From the NCBI GenBank assembly GCA_016930275.1, contig JAFGHA010000126.1, positions 1 through 58,726 of the forward strand: a DNA stretch of 58,726 nt. Reading direction: 5' to 3'. The stretch is from Chitinispirillaceae bacterium (GTDB lineage Bacteria > Fibrobacterota > Chitinivibrionia > Chitinivibrionales > Chitinispirillaceae). Made by a program: the position numbers and the translations under genes. Below are positions 1 through 9,563 of this stretch, in pieces (positions within the stretch are counted from its first letter, which is position 1; every line of letters begins with the position of its first letter). The notes below the pieces were generated by a model. It was not told the DNA's origin. It saw only the letters and a list, made by a program, of their open reading frames with translations, and did not search any database.

Positions 1-2
1 AA

Positions 3-75
3 AGCCGATGAAGGGACTCGAACCCCCGACCCGCACATTACGAATGTGCTGCTCTACCAACTGAGCTACATCGGC
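3..75 (-). tRNA. tRNA-Thr (anticodon CGU)
   Basis: The reverse complement folds as a complete cloverleaf. The 7-bp acceptor stem GCCGATG/CATCGGC is perfect. The D stem is GCTC/GAGC, and the anticodon stem GCACA/TGTGC encloses the loop TTCGTAA, giving anticodon CGT, which reads ACG (Thr). The T arm contains TTCGAGT, with two G-U pairs in its stem. The 3' CCA is not encoded: the bases after the acceptor stem are TTT. It lies directly downstream of the minus-strand ABC importer operon and is probably transcribed separately. Confidence 0.95.
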
Positions 76-128
76 AAGATTGCATGAAAATACAATCCGG
101 CACGATAAAAATAAACATTCAGAGACAC

Positions 129-1193
129 TTACCGATCGTTTTTCGTGCGTTCTCGTAAAGCCGCTTTTTCTACTGATTTCACCTCATCGAGCACCAGAGC
201 GAGCCGCTTCCTGATAGCCGGTTCATAACTGAATTTCCGGATACTGACACATGATTGTACACTGCGATCATACTCTTCTACCGCCAGAAAACTTTTTGCC
301 AGATGAAGATAGTAAAGGGTTGAATTGTAATGATTATCGGGAGTCATTTTCTCCACTTTGCCCACCAGACGTTCAAGTACCGTAATCGCTTCGCGGTAAC
401 GTTTCAAGCCGAAAAGAGACCGGGCTCTTCCCCATAAAAAAACGGTCGATTCCGGATATTGCCCCAGTACTTCATCCGCAACAACAAGAGCCTCACTGAA
501 CATCTTTTCGTTGAGCAGAATATCAATAAGGTTGAACGCCGTTGCCGTACGGGTATACAATGCTTCATGCAATACCTTCTGCAGAAGTTCAATACTTTCT
601 TGCCTTTTATCTTCAATTCCCGGCATCCACCAGAGAGCCTTCATCATCGCACTGCGCCAGTAGTTGTAACAACCGATTCCCGAATTGATATCAGGAAGAA
701 CGGACCCGTCGTTTTTAAGATCCATCAGCTCCGAAACACCTTTCCAACCGTATCTGAATGCGGTTATCCAGCGTTCGTATCGTGCTTCATAGGTTCCTTT
801 GAAGCCATCAGCACTTCCAATGAAAAAACGGACCCACTCATCGTTTTTATCTTTTAGAAGGATCTTTTCTCCTTTTTCGATCGCCTGATCGCAATACCGG
901 TAAAATTCGTTTTCCTTCGCATCTGATTGATACAGTGTCATCCATGAATCAAGTACAAATGCCATGCAGAAATAGCCCGCAGGATGGTCTGGCATCTTTT
1001 TGATGAGCCGTTTCGCTTCATTTTCAGCCTGTGAGAAATCCTCTTTAAAAACATAATCAATAGATGCGATCAGATTCTGATGAATATCGGGAGGAAGGGG
1101 AAGCGCACCTGTGGAAACCGTAGAAAGAAACAGGATAAGAAGACTATTTTGCAACAACGCCACCGGCAGTGTCATGCACGAAAACATATTCAT
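129..1193 (-). CDS. secreted TPR-type protein
   Basis: Protein of 354 residues with an N-terminal hydrophobic segment (about residues 8-28) that looks like a signal peptide, so the product is probably periplasmic or envelope-associated. The body is helical with TPR-like units; the clearest are around residues 215-300 (alternating Ala/Leu/Tyr pattern with EAL..AD and EAI.VLERL phrases). An aromatic segment near 175-195 is rich in Trp and Tyr. The start overlaps the preceding lipoprotein gene by 50 bases and has no clear Shine-Dalgarno, which suggests translational coupling; Met3 or Met7 could be the true start. It is the last gene of the sugar-importer operon, so a role as an accessory envelope factor for that importer is possible but is inference only. 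Confidence 0.75.
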   Translation of the reverse strand: MNMFSCMTLPVALLQNSLLILFLSTVSTGALPLPPDIHQNLIASIDYVFKEDFSQAENEAKRLIKKMPDHPAGYFCMAFVLDSWMTLYQSDAKENEFYRYCDQAIEKGEKILLKDKNDEWVRFFIGSADGFKGTYEARYERWITAFRYGWKGVSELMDLKNDGSVLPDINSGIGCYNYWRSAMMKALWWMPGIEDKRQESIELLQKVLHEALYTRTATAFNLIDILLNEKMFSEALVVADEVLGQYPESTVFLWGRARSLFGLKRYREAITVLERLVGKVEKMTPDNHYNSTLYYLHLAKSFLAVEEYDRSVQSCVSIRKFSYEPAIRKRLALVLDEVKSVEKAALRERTKNDR

Positions 1194-1539
1194 TACTGTA
1201 TCGGTCCCACATGCGTACGGTTTGAAGATACCGGTATTTCCGTACCACTTTCACGGCCACTTTATTAAGAAAATAGAACTCGGCAATGGCTTTTCTCGAG
1301 TATTTTCCCTCAGTATACCTTTTATAAAAAACAAGTTTATAATATGGCTTCTCCAGAAGATCCACAGCAGCAATACTGTCAATTATCGCCGCAAGGTCAC
1401 TGGTACAGATAACATCGAGCTTTTTTCTGACCATCTCCTCACTCTCACCGGCACATCCCGTATAGATACCGGTACTACCGGAAAGAACCACGAGTAGCAG
1501 TATCCCAACCCGTAATCCTCTTTGAAAAAAGCCGTTCAT
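1144..1539 (-). CDS. small predicted lipoprotein
   Basis: Protein of 131 residues. A basic N-terminus and hydrophobic stretch lead to a lipobox-like YTGC with Cys29, so it is probably a lipoprotein, although the position before the Cys would be Gly and the signal is rather long. The rest is charged and contains several Tyr and Lys. I recognise no family. It starts inside the end of the ABC ATPase gene (4-base ATGA overlap) and overlaps the next gene, so it is embedded in the operon and probably co-translated. The overlap pattern is the best evidence that it is real. Confidence 0.7.
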   Translation of the reverse strand: MNGFFQRGLRVGILLLVVLSGSTGIYTGCAGESEEMVRKKLDVICTSDLAAIIDSIAAVDLLEKPYYKLVFYKRYTEGKYSRKAIAEFYFLNKVAVKVVRKYRYLQTVRMWDRYSNEYVFVHDTAGGVVAK

Positions 1540-2660
1540 ATCCTACCATCCTGACTGAAAATGTTCAACCTCGTCTGTGGGTCAAAAAGATGAATTGACC
1601 GACCATCGACACACACCGACATAACTTTTCCGGGACACAATTCCTCCTCCCGACTGACCATGAATCTGACTAACGTTCCCCCGGAGCTTTTTGCTACAAT
1701 CAGACTCCGATCGCCCAGATTCTCAACCAGTTCAATTGCCAGTTCTATGTTGGTATCAGTATGCCTGCGTTGAGCGACATGTTCTACGTAATAAATATTC
1801 TGAGGTCGAATACCAACCACCACCTCCCGGCTATGCATCGAAAGAATCTGCGGGGTCCGGTCTTTATTCAGTCGCAGAAAACCGATTGGTGACTCAATTC
1901 CTGCACTTTTTTCCTCAACCAGAATCTGTCCCCTGAAAAAATTCATCGGCGGGCTACCGATAAATTCAGCGGTAAAAAGCGTTCCTGGATGGTCATAAAG
2001 CTGTTTCGGGGTTTCATACTGCACAAGAGTGCCCCCGTTGATCAGCGCAATCCGTTCACTCATGGTCATGGCTTCAATCTGATTATGAGTAACATACAGT
2101 ATGGTTTTTCCCACTTTCCGGTGAATGTTCTTAAGCTCTTCAATTGCGGTCTCCCGAAGTGCCGCATCGAGGTTACTCAAAGGTTCATCAAGCAACAGTA
2201 CATCGGGATCAAGTACCAGTGCCCGCGCCAGCGCAACCCGTTGACGTTGACCACCACTGAGCTCCCGCGGCAACCTGTTTTCCAGACCCTTTAGATGTAG
2301 AAGATTAATAACCCAGGTGAGTTTCTGTTCCATCTTTATGGGGATGATTTTTTTTAATCGCAAACCGAATATGATATTATTGCGTATAGTCATATGGGGA
2401 AAGAGCGCGTAGTTCTGAAACACCATTGCGATATTGCGCTTCTGAGCCGGCAGACGGTTATACAAAACACCCCCTACCATCACCTCTCCCTCATCAACAC
2501 TTTCCAGTCCGGCGATCATGCGAAGAAGGGTAGTTTTTCCGCATCCAGACGGTCCCAGTAACGAAATGAACTCCCCGTCGCGGATCGAGAGGTCCATTTT
2601 GTCTACCGCACAATGAGTGCCATATCTTTTTGTTAAACCCTTCAGAAGCACTTCTGCCAT
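1536..2660 (-). CDS. sugar ABC transporter ATPase, MalK/UgpC type
   Basis: Cytoplasmic ATPase subunit of the importer, 374 residues, the usual length of MalK/UgpC proteins. Visible motifs are Walker A GPSGCGKTT at 36-44, Q-loop FQNYALFP near 82-88, signature LSGGQ at 134-138, Walker B LLLDEP at about 155-160 with D-loop SNLDA, and switch His192 in VTHNQ. The C-terminal 130 residues form a TOBE/MalK-like regulatory region (GIRPQNIYY, LVRFMVSREE). It sits 43 bases after the MalG-like permease and overlaps the next gene by 4 bases. Membership of the CUT1-type sugar or polyol importer family is clear; the substrate cannot be read from the sequence. Confidence 0.95.
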   Translation of the reverse strand: MAEVLLKGLTKRYGTHCAVDKMDLSIRDGEFISLLGPSGCGKTTLLRMIAGLESVDEGEVMVGGVLYNRLPAQKRNIAMVFQNYALFPHMTIRNNIIFGLRLKKIIPIKMEQKLTWVINLLHLKGLENRLPRELSGGQRQRVALARALVLDPDVLLLDEPLSNLDAALRETAIEELKNIHRKVGKTILYVTHNQIEAMTMSERIALINGGTLVQYETPKQLYDHPGTLFTAEFIGSPPMNFFRGQILVEEKSAGIESPIGFLRLNKDRTPQILSMHSREVVVGIRPQNIYYVEHVAQRRHTDTNIELAIELVENLGDRSLIVAKSSGGTLVRFMVSREEELCPGKVMSVCVDGRSIHLFDPQTRLNIFSQDGRI

Positions 2661-2703
2661 ATAAACCGCTCTCTATTTCACCCGAACACGTTCTATTCCT
2701 CGT

Positions 2704-3564
2704 TTATTTCACCGCTCCGGAGGTGATTCCGGTAATCATATACCGCTGAACCACCATGCTGAAAACAATTACCGGCATACTCAGACATACCGATGTCGCA
2801 GCGAGCAAATTCTGCGGTTCCGCATATTTCAGACCATTCAGATAAAGGGTGAGTGTGAACATTTCCTGCCTGCCAAGCGTTAAAAAATACACATAAATAA
2901 ACTCATCCCAGGAGAGCAGAAACGTATAGATCGCAGCGGCAGCCAACCCGGGTACCGCCAGCGGAAACAGAATAGACCGGAAGGACTGGAACCGGTTTGC
3001 CCCCATCACTGAAGCCTGATCTTCAAGGTCCTTCGGTATGGATTCGAATGCTCCCATACCGATGAATATGACATACGGCAGAGCGAGCAGTGTATGAGCG
3101 AGAATTACACCCCAGTAGGTCTGATGAGCCCCTACCTGAATGAAAAATTCGACGATAGGTATCACCGATGCAATATCGGGGAAAAGTCGGACAGAGATTA
3201 TCCCGAGAAGAACGATACGTCGTCCGGGTATCCGGTACCGGCCCAGTACATATGCCGCCGGAACACCAAGAATCATCGAGCAGACAACCGTCAGTACGGC
3301 GATTATGAAACTGTTGCCCAGCACGATAAAGAACTGCCGGTCCGTGAACAGATAGCGATAAACATTCATTGTCGGATGCGCCGGCCAGATGGGAATCGGT
3401 TTACCGCCGGTATTGATACTCGCTATATCACTGATCGAATACTTGAAAAGAAAAAATACCGGCCCGAGAATTGCCAGAAGTGCAAACCCGATGCTCAATA
3501 ACCAGAATACGCGCTTCGACAACGCCATCGGAGAAACCTGCACCGTCTCATTATTCCATTTCAT
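2704..3564 (-). CDS. sugar ABC transporter permease, MalG/UgpE type
   Basis: Inner-membrane permease of 286 residues with six hydrophobic segments, the typical size for MalG-like subunits. The cytoplasmic EAA loop that contacts the ATPase is visible as EDQASVMGANRFQSF.SILFPLAVPG around residues 178-206. Its start overlaps the stop of the MalF-like permease gene by 4 bases (ATGA type), indicating coupled translation. With its neighbours it completes a binding-protein-dependent importer. Confidence 0.94.
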   Translation of the reverse strand: MKWNNETVQVSPMALSKRVFWLLSIGFALLAILGPVFFLFKYSISDIASINTGGKPIPIWPAHPTMNVYRYLFTDRQFFIVLGNSFIIAVLTVVCSMILGVPAAYVLGRYRIPGRRIVLLGIISVRLFPDIASVIPIVEFFIQVGAHQTYWGVILAHTLLALPYVIFIGMGAFESIPKDLEDQASVMGANRFQSFRSILFPLAVPGLAAAAIYTFLLSWDEFIYVYFLTLGRQEMFTLTLYLNGLKYAEPQNLLAATSVCLSMPVIVFSMVVQRYMITGITSGAVK

Positions 3565-4448
3565 GATATCACGGAACCACGTTTGAATAAATCGAGCAAC
3601 TTATTGAGTATTATGGTAGTTCCAATAATGCAGGCGACCATGATAATTGCCACTGCCGCCGCATTATGAGCATTACCGGTATCGTTGTAGTAAAAATCGA
3701 TCAGCGTTCCGAGAAAGCGATATCGGCCGGCAAGAACAAACGGAAATATGAACTCCTTCCACATCTCCACCGATCGAAGCAGCACCACAACGGAAACCGA
3801 TGGCAGTATCAGTGGAAAAATGATCCTGAGGAATCGCTGCCGGAGTGATGCCCCCATGGTTTTCGCGGCATCAAGAAGTTCAGGATCGATACTATTGAGC
3901 CCTGCCAGCAGAATAAGCATCGAAATCGGCATATCTCTCCAGACTTTTCCCGCCAATGACAAGCCGAGTGCCGTCATATGTGATGCCCGCCAGGAGATAG
4001 GATGTTCAAACAGTTGCGGCAGCGGCGGATAATTTCCGAGAAGAAAATGATTCACATGCCCACCCGGGTAATCAAACAGCACGTACACAAGCATTGCCGT
4101 TACCAGTGCAGGTAATGCCAGAGGTATCAGAAACAGACTGCGTATAATATTACGCAGATAAAAACTCCGATAGAGAAGCAATGCAAAGAGTAGACCGGCC
4201 AGCAATTCCAACGGGGTCCCTATGAGAGTAAACAATGTCGTATTGTAGAGCGCTTCACGGAACTGTTGGTCCGTAAGCACCTGCCCGAAGGTGGAAAAAT
4301 CCGGAAAGTGTCCGCCGGTACCCGAGGTGAGACTGAGTGAGAGAAGATAGATGAAAACTATGATTTGAAAACCAACAAGATAGAGTATGGCCGGAAGAAG
4401 CGGCCATACTCTGATCAGAAACTCCCGTAAAGTCCTTTTTTCTTCCAT
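3561..4448 (-). CDS. sugar ABC transporter permease, MalF/UgpA type
   Basis: Inner-membrane permease of about 295 residues with six membrane segments. The EAA loop is visible as LDAAKTMGASLRQRF.RIIFPLILP. I chose the ATG at 4448 (protein begins MEEKRTLREF). It lies 7 bases after the binding-protein stop and gives the normal family length. The frame is open further upstream to a TTG at 4514, but that start would overlap the binding-protein gene by 59 bases; an intermediate ATG at 4472 has GGGAG directly abutting it, which is too close. Partner of the MalG-like permease. Confidence 0.92.
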   Translation of the reverse strand: MEEKRTLREFLIRVWPLLPAILYLVGFQIIVFIYLLSLSLTSGTGGHFPDFSTFGQVLTDQQFREALYNTTLFTLIGTPLELLAGLLFALLLYRSFYLRNIIRSLFLIPLALPALVTAMLVYVLFDYPGGHVNHFLLGNYPPLPQLFEHPISWRASHMTALGLSLAGKVWRDMPISMLILLAGLNSIDPELLDAAKTMGASLRQRFLRIIFPLILPSVSVVVLLRSVEMWKEFIFPFVLAGRYRFLGTLIDFYYNDTGNAHNAAAVAIIMVACIIGTTIILNKLLDLFKRGSVIS

Positions 4449-4455
4449 GCCTGAA

Positions 4456-5940
4456 TCATTCAGGGAATTCATCTCCCAGAATTTTTTTCTGTTTTTCGAG
4501 ATAATCACTGGCAAGCCGCATCTTCAGTGTCGAAAAATTCATAGGTTCATCGCTGGCTTCTTTATATTCGACACAAAGTGCATACCACGCATCGATAAGA
4601 TTCTGACTCATTTCCGCATACGCGGCAACCAGCGGCACCGTCGTTAGTGCATTGGTCTGAACCTGCCCTACCGAAGTCTTGAAAATCTCTCCGACCCATC
4701 CCTGGTCGAATACTTCCGGAAGATTATTCAGGATATCTTTACGAACAGGAATCATTCCGAAGCGTGAACATTCCTTCGCCTGGTTTTCACGACTGGTGAT
4801 GAAACGGGCGAGTGCGTAGGCGAGTTTCGCATCGGGAGAGGTTTTGGGAATTCCCCACCACCATCCTCCTGTCGATATTGAACGATTGCCTTCGAATACC
4901 GGTGCACCCTCCTTGGTCAGCTCAAACGACACCGCCTGCGGGACCGTTACCAGACCCATATCGTCGGGATCAGGCAGAAAACTCGGCATCGAAGGATCGT
5001 CTTTCCATCCATGCACCAGGAAAGCATCGATCTGCTGGAAATAGGCGGCGAACACTTTACCATCCTTGATTCCATTGTAGATATTCGCGCCTTTCCACGG
5101 ATCCTGCCACATACCCTGGTTATAAATACCGTTCCGCACAAATACCCGTTCCCACACAAACATCTCGACCGTCTTGTCTTCAGTAAGTTTACAGATATCG
5201 TTCGCCGAAGCACCCAGTTGCAGAGCCCGATCCACGAGAAACAGTGCGGTCCCCCCGTACCTGGCGCCTCGATGTGCCACTCGTCCCATTTTAACACCAT
5301 TGTACTCCTCATTCGCCCAGATGGAACCGACCGTGTACAGATCATAAAAATCCCATTTCGCAGGATCACTTTCAAGCTCATAGCCCACAGGCAAACCGTA
5401 CCCGTTCTGCTCCTTCAATTCACTGTCAATCCGTGTACGGTGATCCTTGAATTTCGAAACCGCCTCCGCCACTTTTGATTTCCGGTAGAAAAGAACGCGG
5501 GTTTCAAGTTTCCGGGGAATATAATACGGTTTTCCCTCAAAAAAACCGAGACCGCTTGCCAACTGGTGATACTCCGCGATATCCTGCAGTACCTGATTTG
5601 AATCCATAACGGAATAAAGATCCTGAACCATTCCTTTCTTCACGAGCAATCTGGTCATCTCGAAAGGAGTCTTCACGAGAGCGATAGAAGGATTTTTCTT
5701 CGAACTTTCCAGTTTCAGTATTCTTTCTATATCCCATTCACTGTTGAAAGTGGCGATATTGACTTTACAGTTATTCTCTTTTTCAAATACCGGAAGCAGC
5801 TGTTCCCTGAGGAAACGTTCCTGTGCCGGCATCATCCTGATGAGTACAGAAATTTCCTTCGTTCCTTTTTTACTGCAGCCGATCAAGCCAACCCCCAGGG
5901 CGACCATGACCACATAGTAAATCATTTTTTTTGTCTTCAT
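4456..5940 (-). CDS. ABC transporter solute-binding lipoprotein
   Basis: Protein of 494 residues with a lipoprotein signal ending in LIGC (Cys22), so anchored on the periplasmic face of a membrane. The mature part has the layout of family-1 sugar-binding proteins: an early ISVLIRMMPAQERF...LLPVFEKENNC strand-helix, a central Trp/Tyr-rich region and a late FITSRENQAKECSRFGMIPVRKDI segment typical of the MalE/UgpB class. It is the first gene of the operon and has a strong Shine-Dalgarno (GGAGAAAGG) just before the ATG. The substrate is unknown; the aromatic-rich middle fits a carbohydrate. Confidence 0.93.
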   Translation of the reverse strand: MKTKKMIYYVVMVALGVGLIGCSKKGTKEISVLIRMMPAQERFLREQLLPVFEKENNCKVNIATFNSEWDIERILKLESSKKNPSIALVKTPFEMTRLLVKKGMVQDLYSVMDSNQVLQDIAEYHQLASGLGFFEGKPYYIPRKLETRVLFYRKSKVAEAVSKFKDHRTRIDSELKEQNGYGLPVGYELESDPAKWDFYDLYTVGSIWANEEYNGVKMGRVAHRGARYGGTALFLVDRALQLGASANDICKLTEDKTVEMFVWERVFVRNGIYNQGMWQDPWKGANIYNGIKDGKVFAAYFQQIDAFLVHGWKDDPSMPSFLPDPDDMGLVTVPQAVSFELTKEGAPVFEGNRSISTGGWWWGIPKTSPDAKLAYALARFITSRENQAKECSRFGMIPVRKDILNNLPEVFDQGWVGEIFKTSVGQVQTNALTTVPLVAAYAEMSQNLIDAWYALCVEYKEASDEPMNFSTLKMRLASDYLEKQKKILGDEFPE

Positions 5941-6034
5941 CAGACCTTTCTCCTTCCAATAAGGCGGGTGATCTTTATTTAAATTGTTTTCATAGTTCCG
6001 GTTACAACACTCCCCTTAAAAAGTTACATCACGA

Positions 6035-6059
6035 CATCATCGTTGTAAAGACGATGATG
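6035..6059 (-). terminator. 9-bp hairpin downstream of the transporter-HEAT gene
   Basis: CATCATCGT / ACGATGATG form a perfect 9-bp stem around a 7-base loop, about 107 bases past the stop of the minus-strand gene at 6166. There is no good U run after it on the minus strand, so intrinsic termination is uncertain. It could also be a leader structure of the ABC importer mRNA, which begins nearby. Confidence 0.3.
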
Positions 6060-6165
6060 ACAATTCAGGGCTGACAATAATCGATAATTTTATTCCTCAG
6101 TACGTTTTAACCAATTCAACCGAAGTTTAACCGTTTAGGTGATTCCTCTGGGACCCTGATCACGG

Positions 6166-9100
6166 CTATTGATGCACTGGCGTATTTTCATCCTCAATCA
6201 GGCGTCGGCTGATCGTCTCAAGAAAATTGAATGCCACTTCCGGAACCTCCCGAACAAGTCGTTTTATATCTGCTCCTTTAATGATATAAATCTCGGAATA
6301 CCCATCAGCAATAGCCGAAACATTCCTTACCGTTTTTGAAAAGAGACCGACCTCACCATACGTTTCGCCAGTCTGCACATACGCGACGATCTCATCCTCA
6401 CCATTGATCTTTTTTTCTATCCTCATGGAACCTGATTTAACGATGTACATCTGATCGGATACCCGCCCCGCCATTGATACAATCTCCTCTTTGTGAAACG
6501 CGATCAGCCGTGCGATTTCCACCAGGTGCAGAAGCTTATCAGCACCGATACCGTTGAACAATCGCATCCCCTTGAAAAACAGAACGCCTTCGAGCAGCTG
6601 AAACGCCTTCCCTCGCCTCGTCCTCCCGTCATGGGCGAATTCCAGCAAATCATTCGCTGCCGAAGCGACCAGCTCATTCTTGTTGTATGCAAGCATTCTC
6701 AACACTCCTATCATCCCCCGGTTATTGCGGTATTCTATATTATTTTTTTCAATAGTATACAATGTACTCAATACGATCAGTCTGTTTTCAGATTTCAGAA
6801 ACCACGTCAGCGTATCTCCCGTCTGATTCTCACCGAAATGAAAATACATTTTCCCTATCCGAGTGAGGTTTTCCCAACTATCTTCCTTCAGTAAACTTAC
6901 TATGAGCAGTCCCGTTTTTTCCTGACCGACCGATTCGAAAACTTCAATCAATTCTTCCCGTCTGATCTGATTATAAATGTCCATATCTGCGAACCGCCAC
7001 GTATGTATCCTTTTCGTATCAGTTAATACGACTGCAGCCAGTGCCCACTCACATATACGAAACTGTTTTTCACGAAGTGCACTTTCAAGTACCTTCCAGC
7101 CTGCCGAAGCCAACGACCCGGTACCGATAAGACCGGAAAACACTGATGCTTCGAGATAAACGGATTTCAATTCTTTGCCGATCCACCGATCAACGACCTC
7201 CATAGTGCTCGGAGGTACATTTACTTCCGTATTTGATTGTCGAAGGTAATCCACTATTTTAATCAGATTTCTTACCATTTCAAACTGCATGCGTCGATGT
7301 CGTGACTCGGGCAAAAACGCCATAACCGCCTTTCTCATGACAGCACCGACACGATCAATAGTCGTCCCGGCTACAGTTATATGCATCCGTGACAAGCCAT
7401 CGATCATTCTGAGTGTCCGCAGACGAACCGATTCATCTCCGTTCTGAAAAAGTACTTCTACCGATTTCCGAAATACCTGTAGCGAAGCGGTAGTCAGATT
7501 CGCCATAAGGACGTCCTCCCACCCTTCAGTCTGCAGTGACCCGGCAAGATATATTCCGGCAGATTTCCGTCCGGTATCACTGCTGTCAAGCAGGCTTTTC
7601 AGAAAGTTCTGTACCGAACATCTTTCCGGTATTGATCCGTCTTGCCAGAGAAACCGTGCCGCTTCAATCTGTACGCGCAGATTATTTTCGAAGAGAAGAG
7701 GTCCGATTTTAGGTGTCAGGTGCCGTTTCCAGTTGCAATGCATACTATTCAGAGCTAATATTGCGTTTGCGCGGATTCGTTGATCCGGTTCATCAAGCAA
7801 TTGTTCAATAAATGGTCGGGTTGTATAGCTGTAAAATACCCCAAGAGAGCTTGCTATCATTTCTCGTATACGCGTTTCCTGCTCCTGTTCATACATTTTG
7901 ACCATTGCATTAAATGCCTGAATCGTCCCGACCCGCCGCATCAGATGAACGGCTACTCTTCGAAGATCTTCTTCTTCGGCTATCGCATACCGCTCAATCA
8001 ACTGATATAATTGTTCATCTTCCTTTCGCCCCGCATCTTCAATCAATTCTTCTATTCCGGGAGAATTACGCGACTCAATCATCATTGTTGCCCGATATAC
8101 TTTCCTTATATAATACACCAGCACAATCAGGATAATTCCGCTTATGACAATCAGCAGTGAAAGTTGTTGTGTGCTGTTGAACCCGGCTACCAGGAGAATA
8201 CCACTTGATAAAATGGCTAACGGTTTTACCAAACCTTCGAGTAACGTTTTCGCACGTCCTCGCCGTTCTTTCACAATGGCCGCAAAAAAGAGTTGATAGA
8301 GTGGAGCAAACGTAATTTCAAAAAAAATGTACCTGAAAAACTGTACTGATATAAAGAGGAGAAAAACAAGCTTCGGCAATTTCCCTATTCCGGCTCCTAG
8401 CAGAAACAGCCCCCCGACTGAAAGCATTATCGGTAATCCGTAGAGTACCCGCGTGAATCCTAATCGGGCAATGATTGCCGGTAAGGCAAATCTCAGGAGA
8501 ATGATCGTTAGAGTGGCATGTCCGATATAAAATGAGAATTGAAAAGATGCAACCAGTTCAGCAGTTGAAAACCATTCATAACATCTTTTCCAGAATAAAA
8601 AATCTATCGAAAAAACTGCCAGAAATGTCAGAAAGTAGAATACTGCCATTATGCGAACGAGCCGTATTTGGAGCAGATCTCTTAATCCCGACAACCATTT
8701 TGAATCCGACGGCAGATCCTCCACTGGTCGTAGACGTTTCTTGAACCTTTCACCAAGTTTCCGTGCAAAAATCCAGGCGATCATATACACGGCAATCCAT
8801 AAAATCATGAGCATCCGAACTGATACGACTGTCAGAAGAACTCTTCCTGTAATCACACCGGCAATTGATCCGGTAAAACCAAACGCAGCAATTACCGGGA
8901 ACTGTTTTTTTGCCTCCTGTATAGTGTATATGTCGTTGAGAAATGTCCAGAATGTGAGAAATAGGATTGTTTTTGACAAATAGGCTACCGGATACAACAG
9001 AAGCAGAATACTTTCCGCCAGCTTCTGATAATTGAAGAGAATCTGGTAAAAAAACAGAAATACGGTCAGTATTATGAATGTTCCCTGCAGGATCCACCCC

Positions 9101-9321
9101 AGAAGCTTTCCCCGATCGACTTTGTCAATATATCGGAAAAACAGGGTAGGTATAAGCAGCAGTATGACCGCATTTCCGAGATATAATTTCCCGACGATCT
9201 CCGGTCCTATACGAGTAATCACCATCGAAAGAGATAACGTTTCTCCAACCACCGCTCCACAAAAAAGAAATACCAGCAGATTCTGGATGGTGATAAAACG
9301 ATCAATGGTTTTATTATTCAT
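6166..9321 (-). CDS. NTT/MFS-like transporter with HEAT repeats and cNMP-binding domain
   Basis: Protein of 1051 residues with three parts. Residues about 10-410 contain around 11-12 hydrophobic helices with the look of the ATP/ADP translocase (NTT/Tlc) branch of the MFS. Residues about 430-900 are soluble and helical with HEAT-like repeats (for example DEPDQRIRANAILALNSM and DTGRKSAGIYLAGSL). Residues about 920-1045 form a cyclic-nucleotide-binding fold with a VKSGSMRIEKK strand and the cassette GETYGEVGLFSKTVRNVSAIA. The conserved cassette Arg-Ser is replaced by Val-Arg/Asn-Val, so ligand binding is uncertain. Similar three-part proteins occur in other bacteria, but the transported substrate is not known. 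It stands alone between two intergenic regions. A regulated nucleotide or metabolite carrier is inference. Confidence 0.8.
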   Translation of the reverse strand: MNNKTIDRFITIQNLLVFLFCGAVVGETLSLSMVITRIGPEIVGKLYLGNAVILLLIPTLFFRYIDKVDRGKLLGWILQGTFIILTVFLFFYQILFNYQKLAESILLLLYPVAYLSKTILFLTFWTFLNDIYTIQEAKKQFPVIAAFGFTGSIAGVITGRVLLTVVSVRMLMILWIAVYMIAWIFARKLGERFKKRLRPVEDLPSDSKWLSGLRDLLQIRLVRIMAVFYFLTFLAVFSIDFLFWKRCYEWFSTAELVASFQFSFYIGHATLTIILLRFALPAIIARLGFTRVLYGLPIMLSVGGLFLLGAGIGKLPKLVFLLFISVQFFRYIFFEITFAPLYQLFFAAIVKERRGRAKTLLEGLVKPLAILSSGILLVAGFNSTQQLSLLIVISGIILIVLVYYIRKVYRATMMIESRNSPGIEELIEDAGRKEDEQLYQLIERYAIAEEEDLRRVAVHLMRRVGTIQAFNAMVKMYEQEQETRIREMIASSLGVFYSYTTRPFIEQLLDEPDQRIRANAILALNSMHCNWKRHLTPKIGPLLFENNLRVQIEAARFLWQDGSIPERCSVQNFLKSLLDSSDTGRKSAGIYLAGSLQTEGWEDVLMANLTTASLQVFRKSVEVLFQNGDESVRLRTLRMIDGLSRMHITVAGTTIDRVGAVMRKAVMAFLPESRHRRMQFEMVRNLIKIVDYLRQSNTEVNVPPSTMEVVDRWIGKELKSVYLEASVFSGLIGTGSLASAGWKVLESALREKQFRICEWALAAVVLTDTKRIHTWRFADMDIYNQIRREELIEVFESVGQEKTGLLIVSLLKEDSWENLTRIGKMYFHFGENQTGDTLTWFLKSENRLIVLSTLYTIEKNNIEYRNNRGMIGVLRMLAYNKNELVASAANDLLEFAHDGRTRRGKAFQLLEGVLFFKGMRLFNGIGADKLLHLVEIARLIAFHKEEIVSMAGRVSDQMYIVKSGSMRIEKKINGEDEIVAYVQTGETYGEVGLFSKTVRNVSAIADGYSEIYIIKGADIKRLVREVPEVAFNFLETISRRLIEDENTPVHQ

Positions 9322-9500
9322 TTTTTATGAAGAACTTCGGATGTTTGAATTTGCGATTTCGTTGTTAATGATCGATTTGACATTCCAATTGCATGTACAG
9401 TGATCATTACAATTGAGGTGGACTTATCTTGCAGATTGTTTAAAATAAATAGTGGTTGTCGATAATAATTACAAATACTTTGAATAATTCCAGTTTCAAA

Positions 9501-9540
9501 GAAAAAGGCGGTAACAGGAAATTCCCGTTACCGCCCTTTG
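9501..9540 (-). terminator. intrinsic terminator after PorV-like barrel gene
   Basis: GGCGGTAAC and GTTACCGCC form a 9-bp stem with a short extension (GG/CC) inside the loop. On the minus strand it is followed by CCTTTTTC. It lies about 25 bases after the stop codon of the gene at 9564-10730, as expected for a Rho-independent terminator closing the whole minus-strand envelope operon. Confidence 0.85.
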
Positions 9541-9563
9541 ATATTGTTGAATTCAACTATTGA

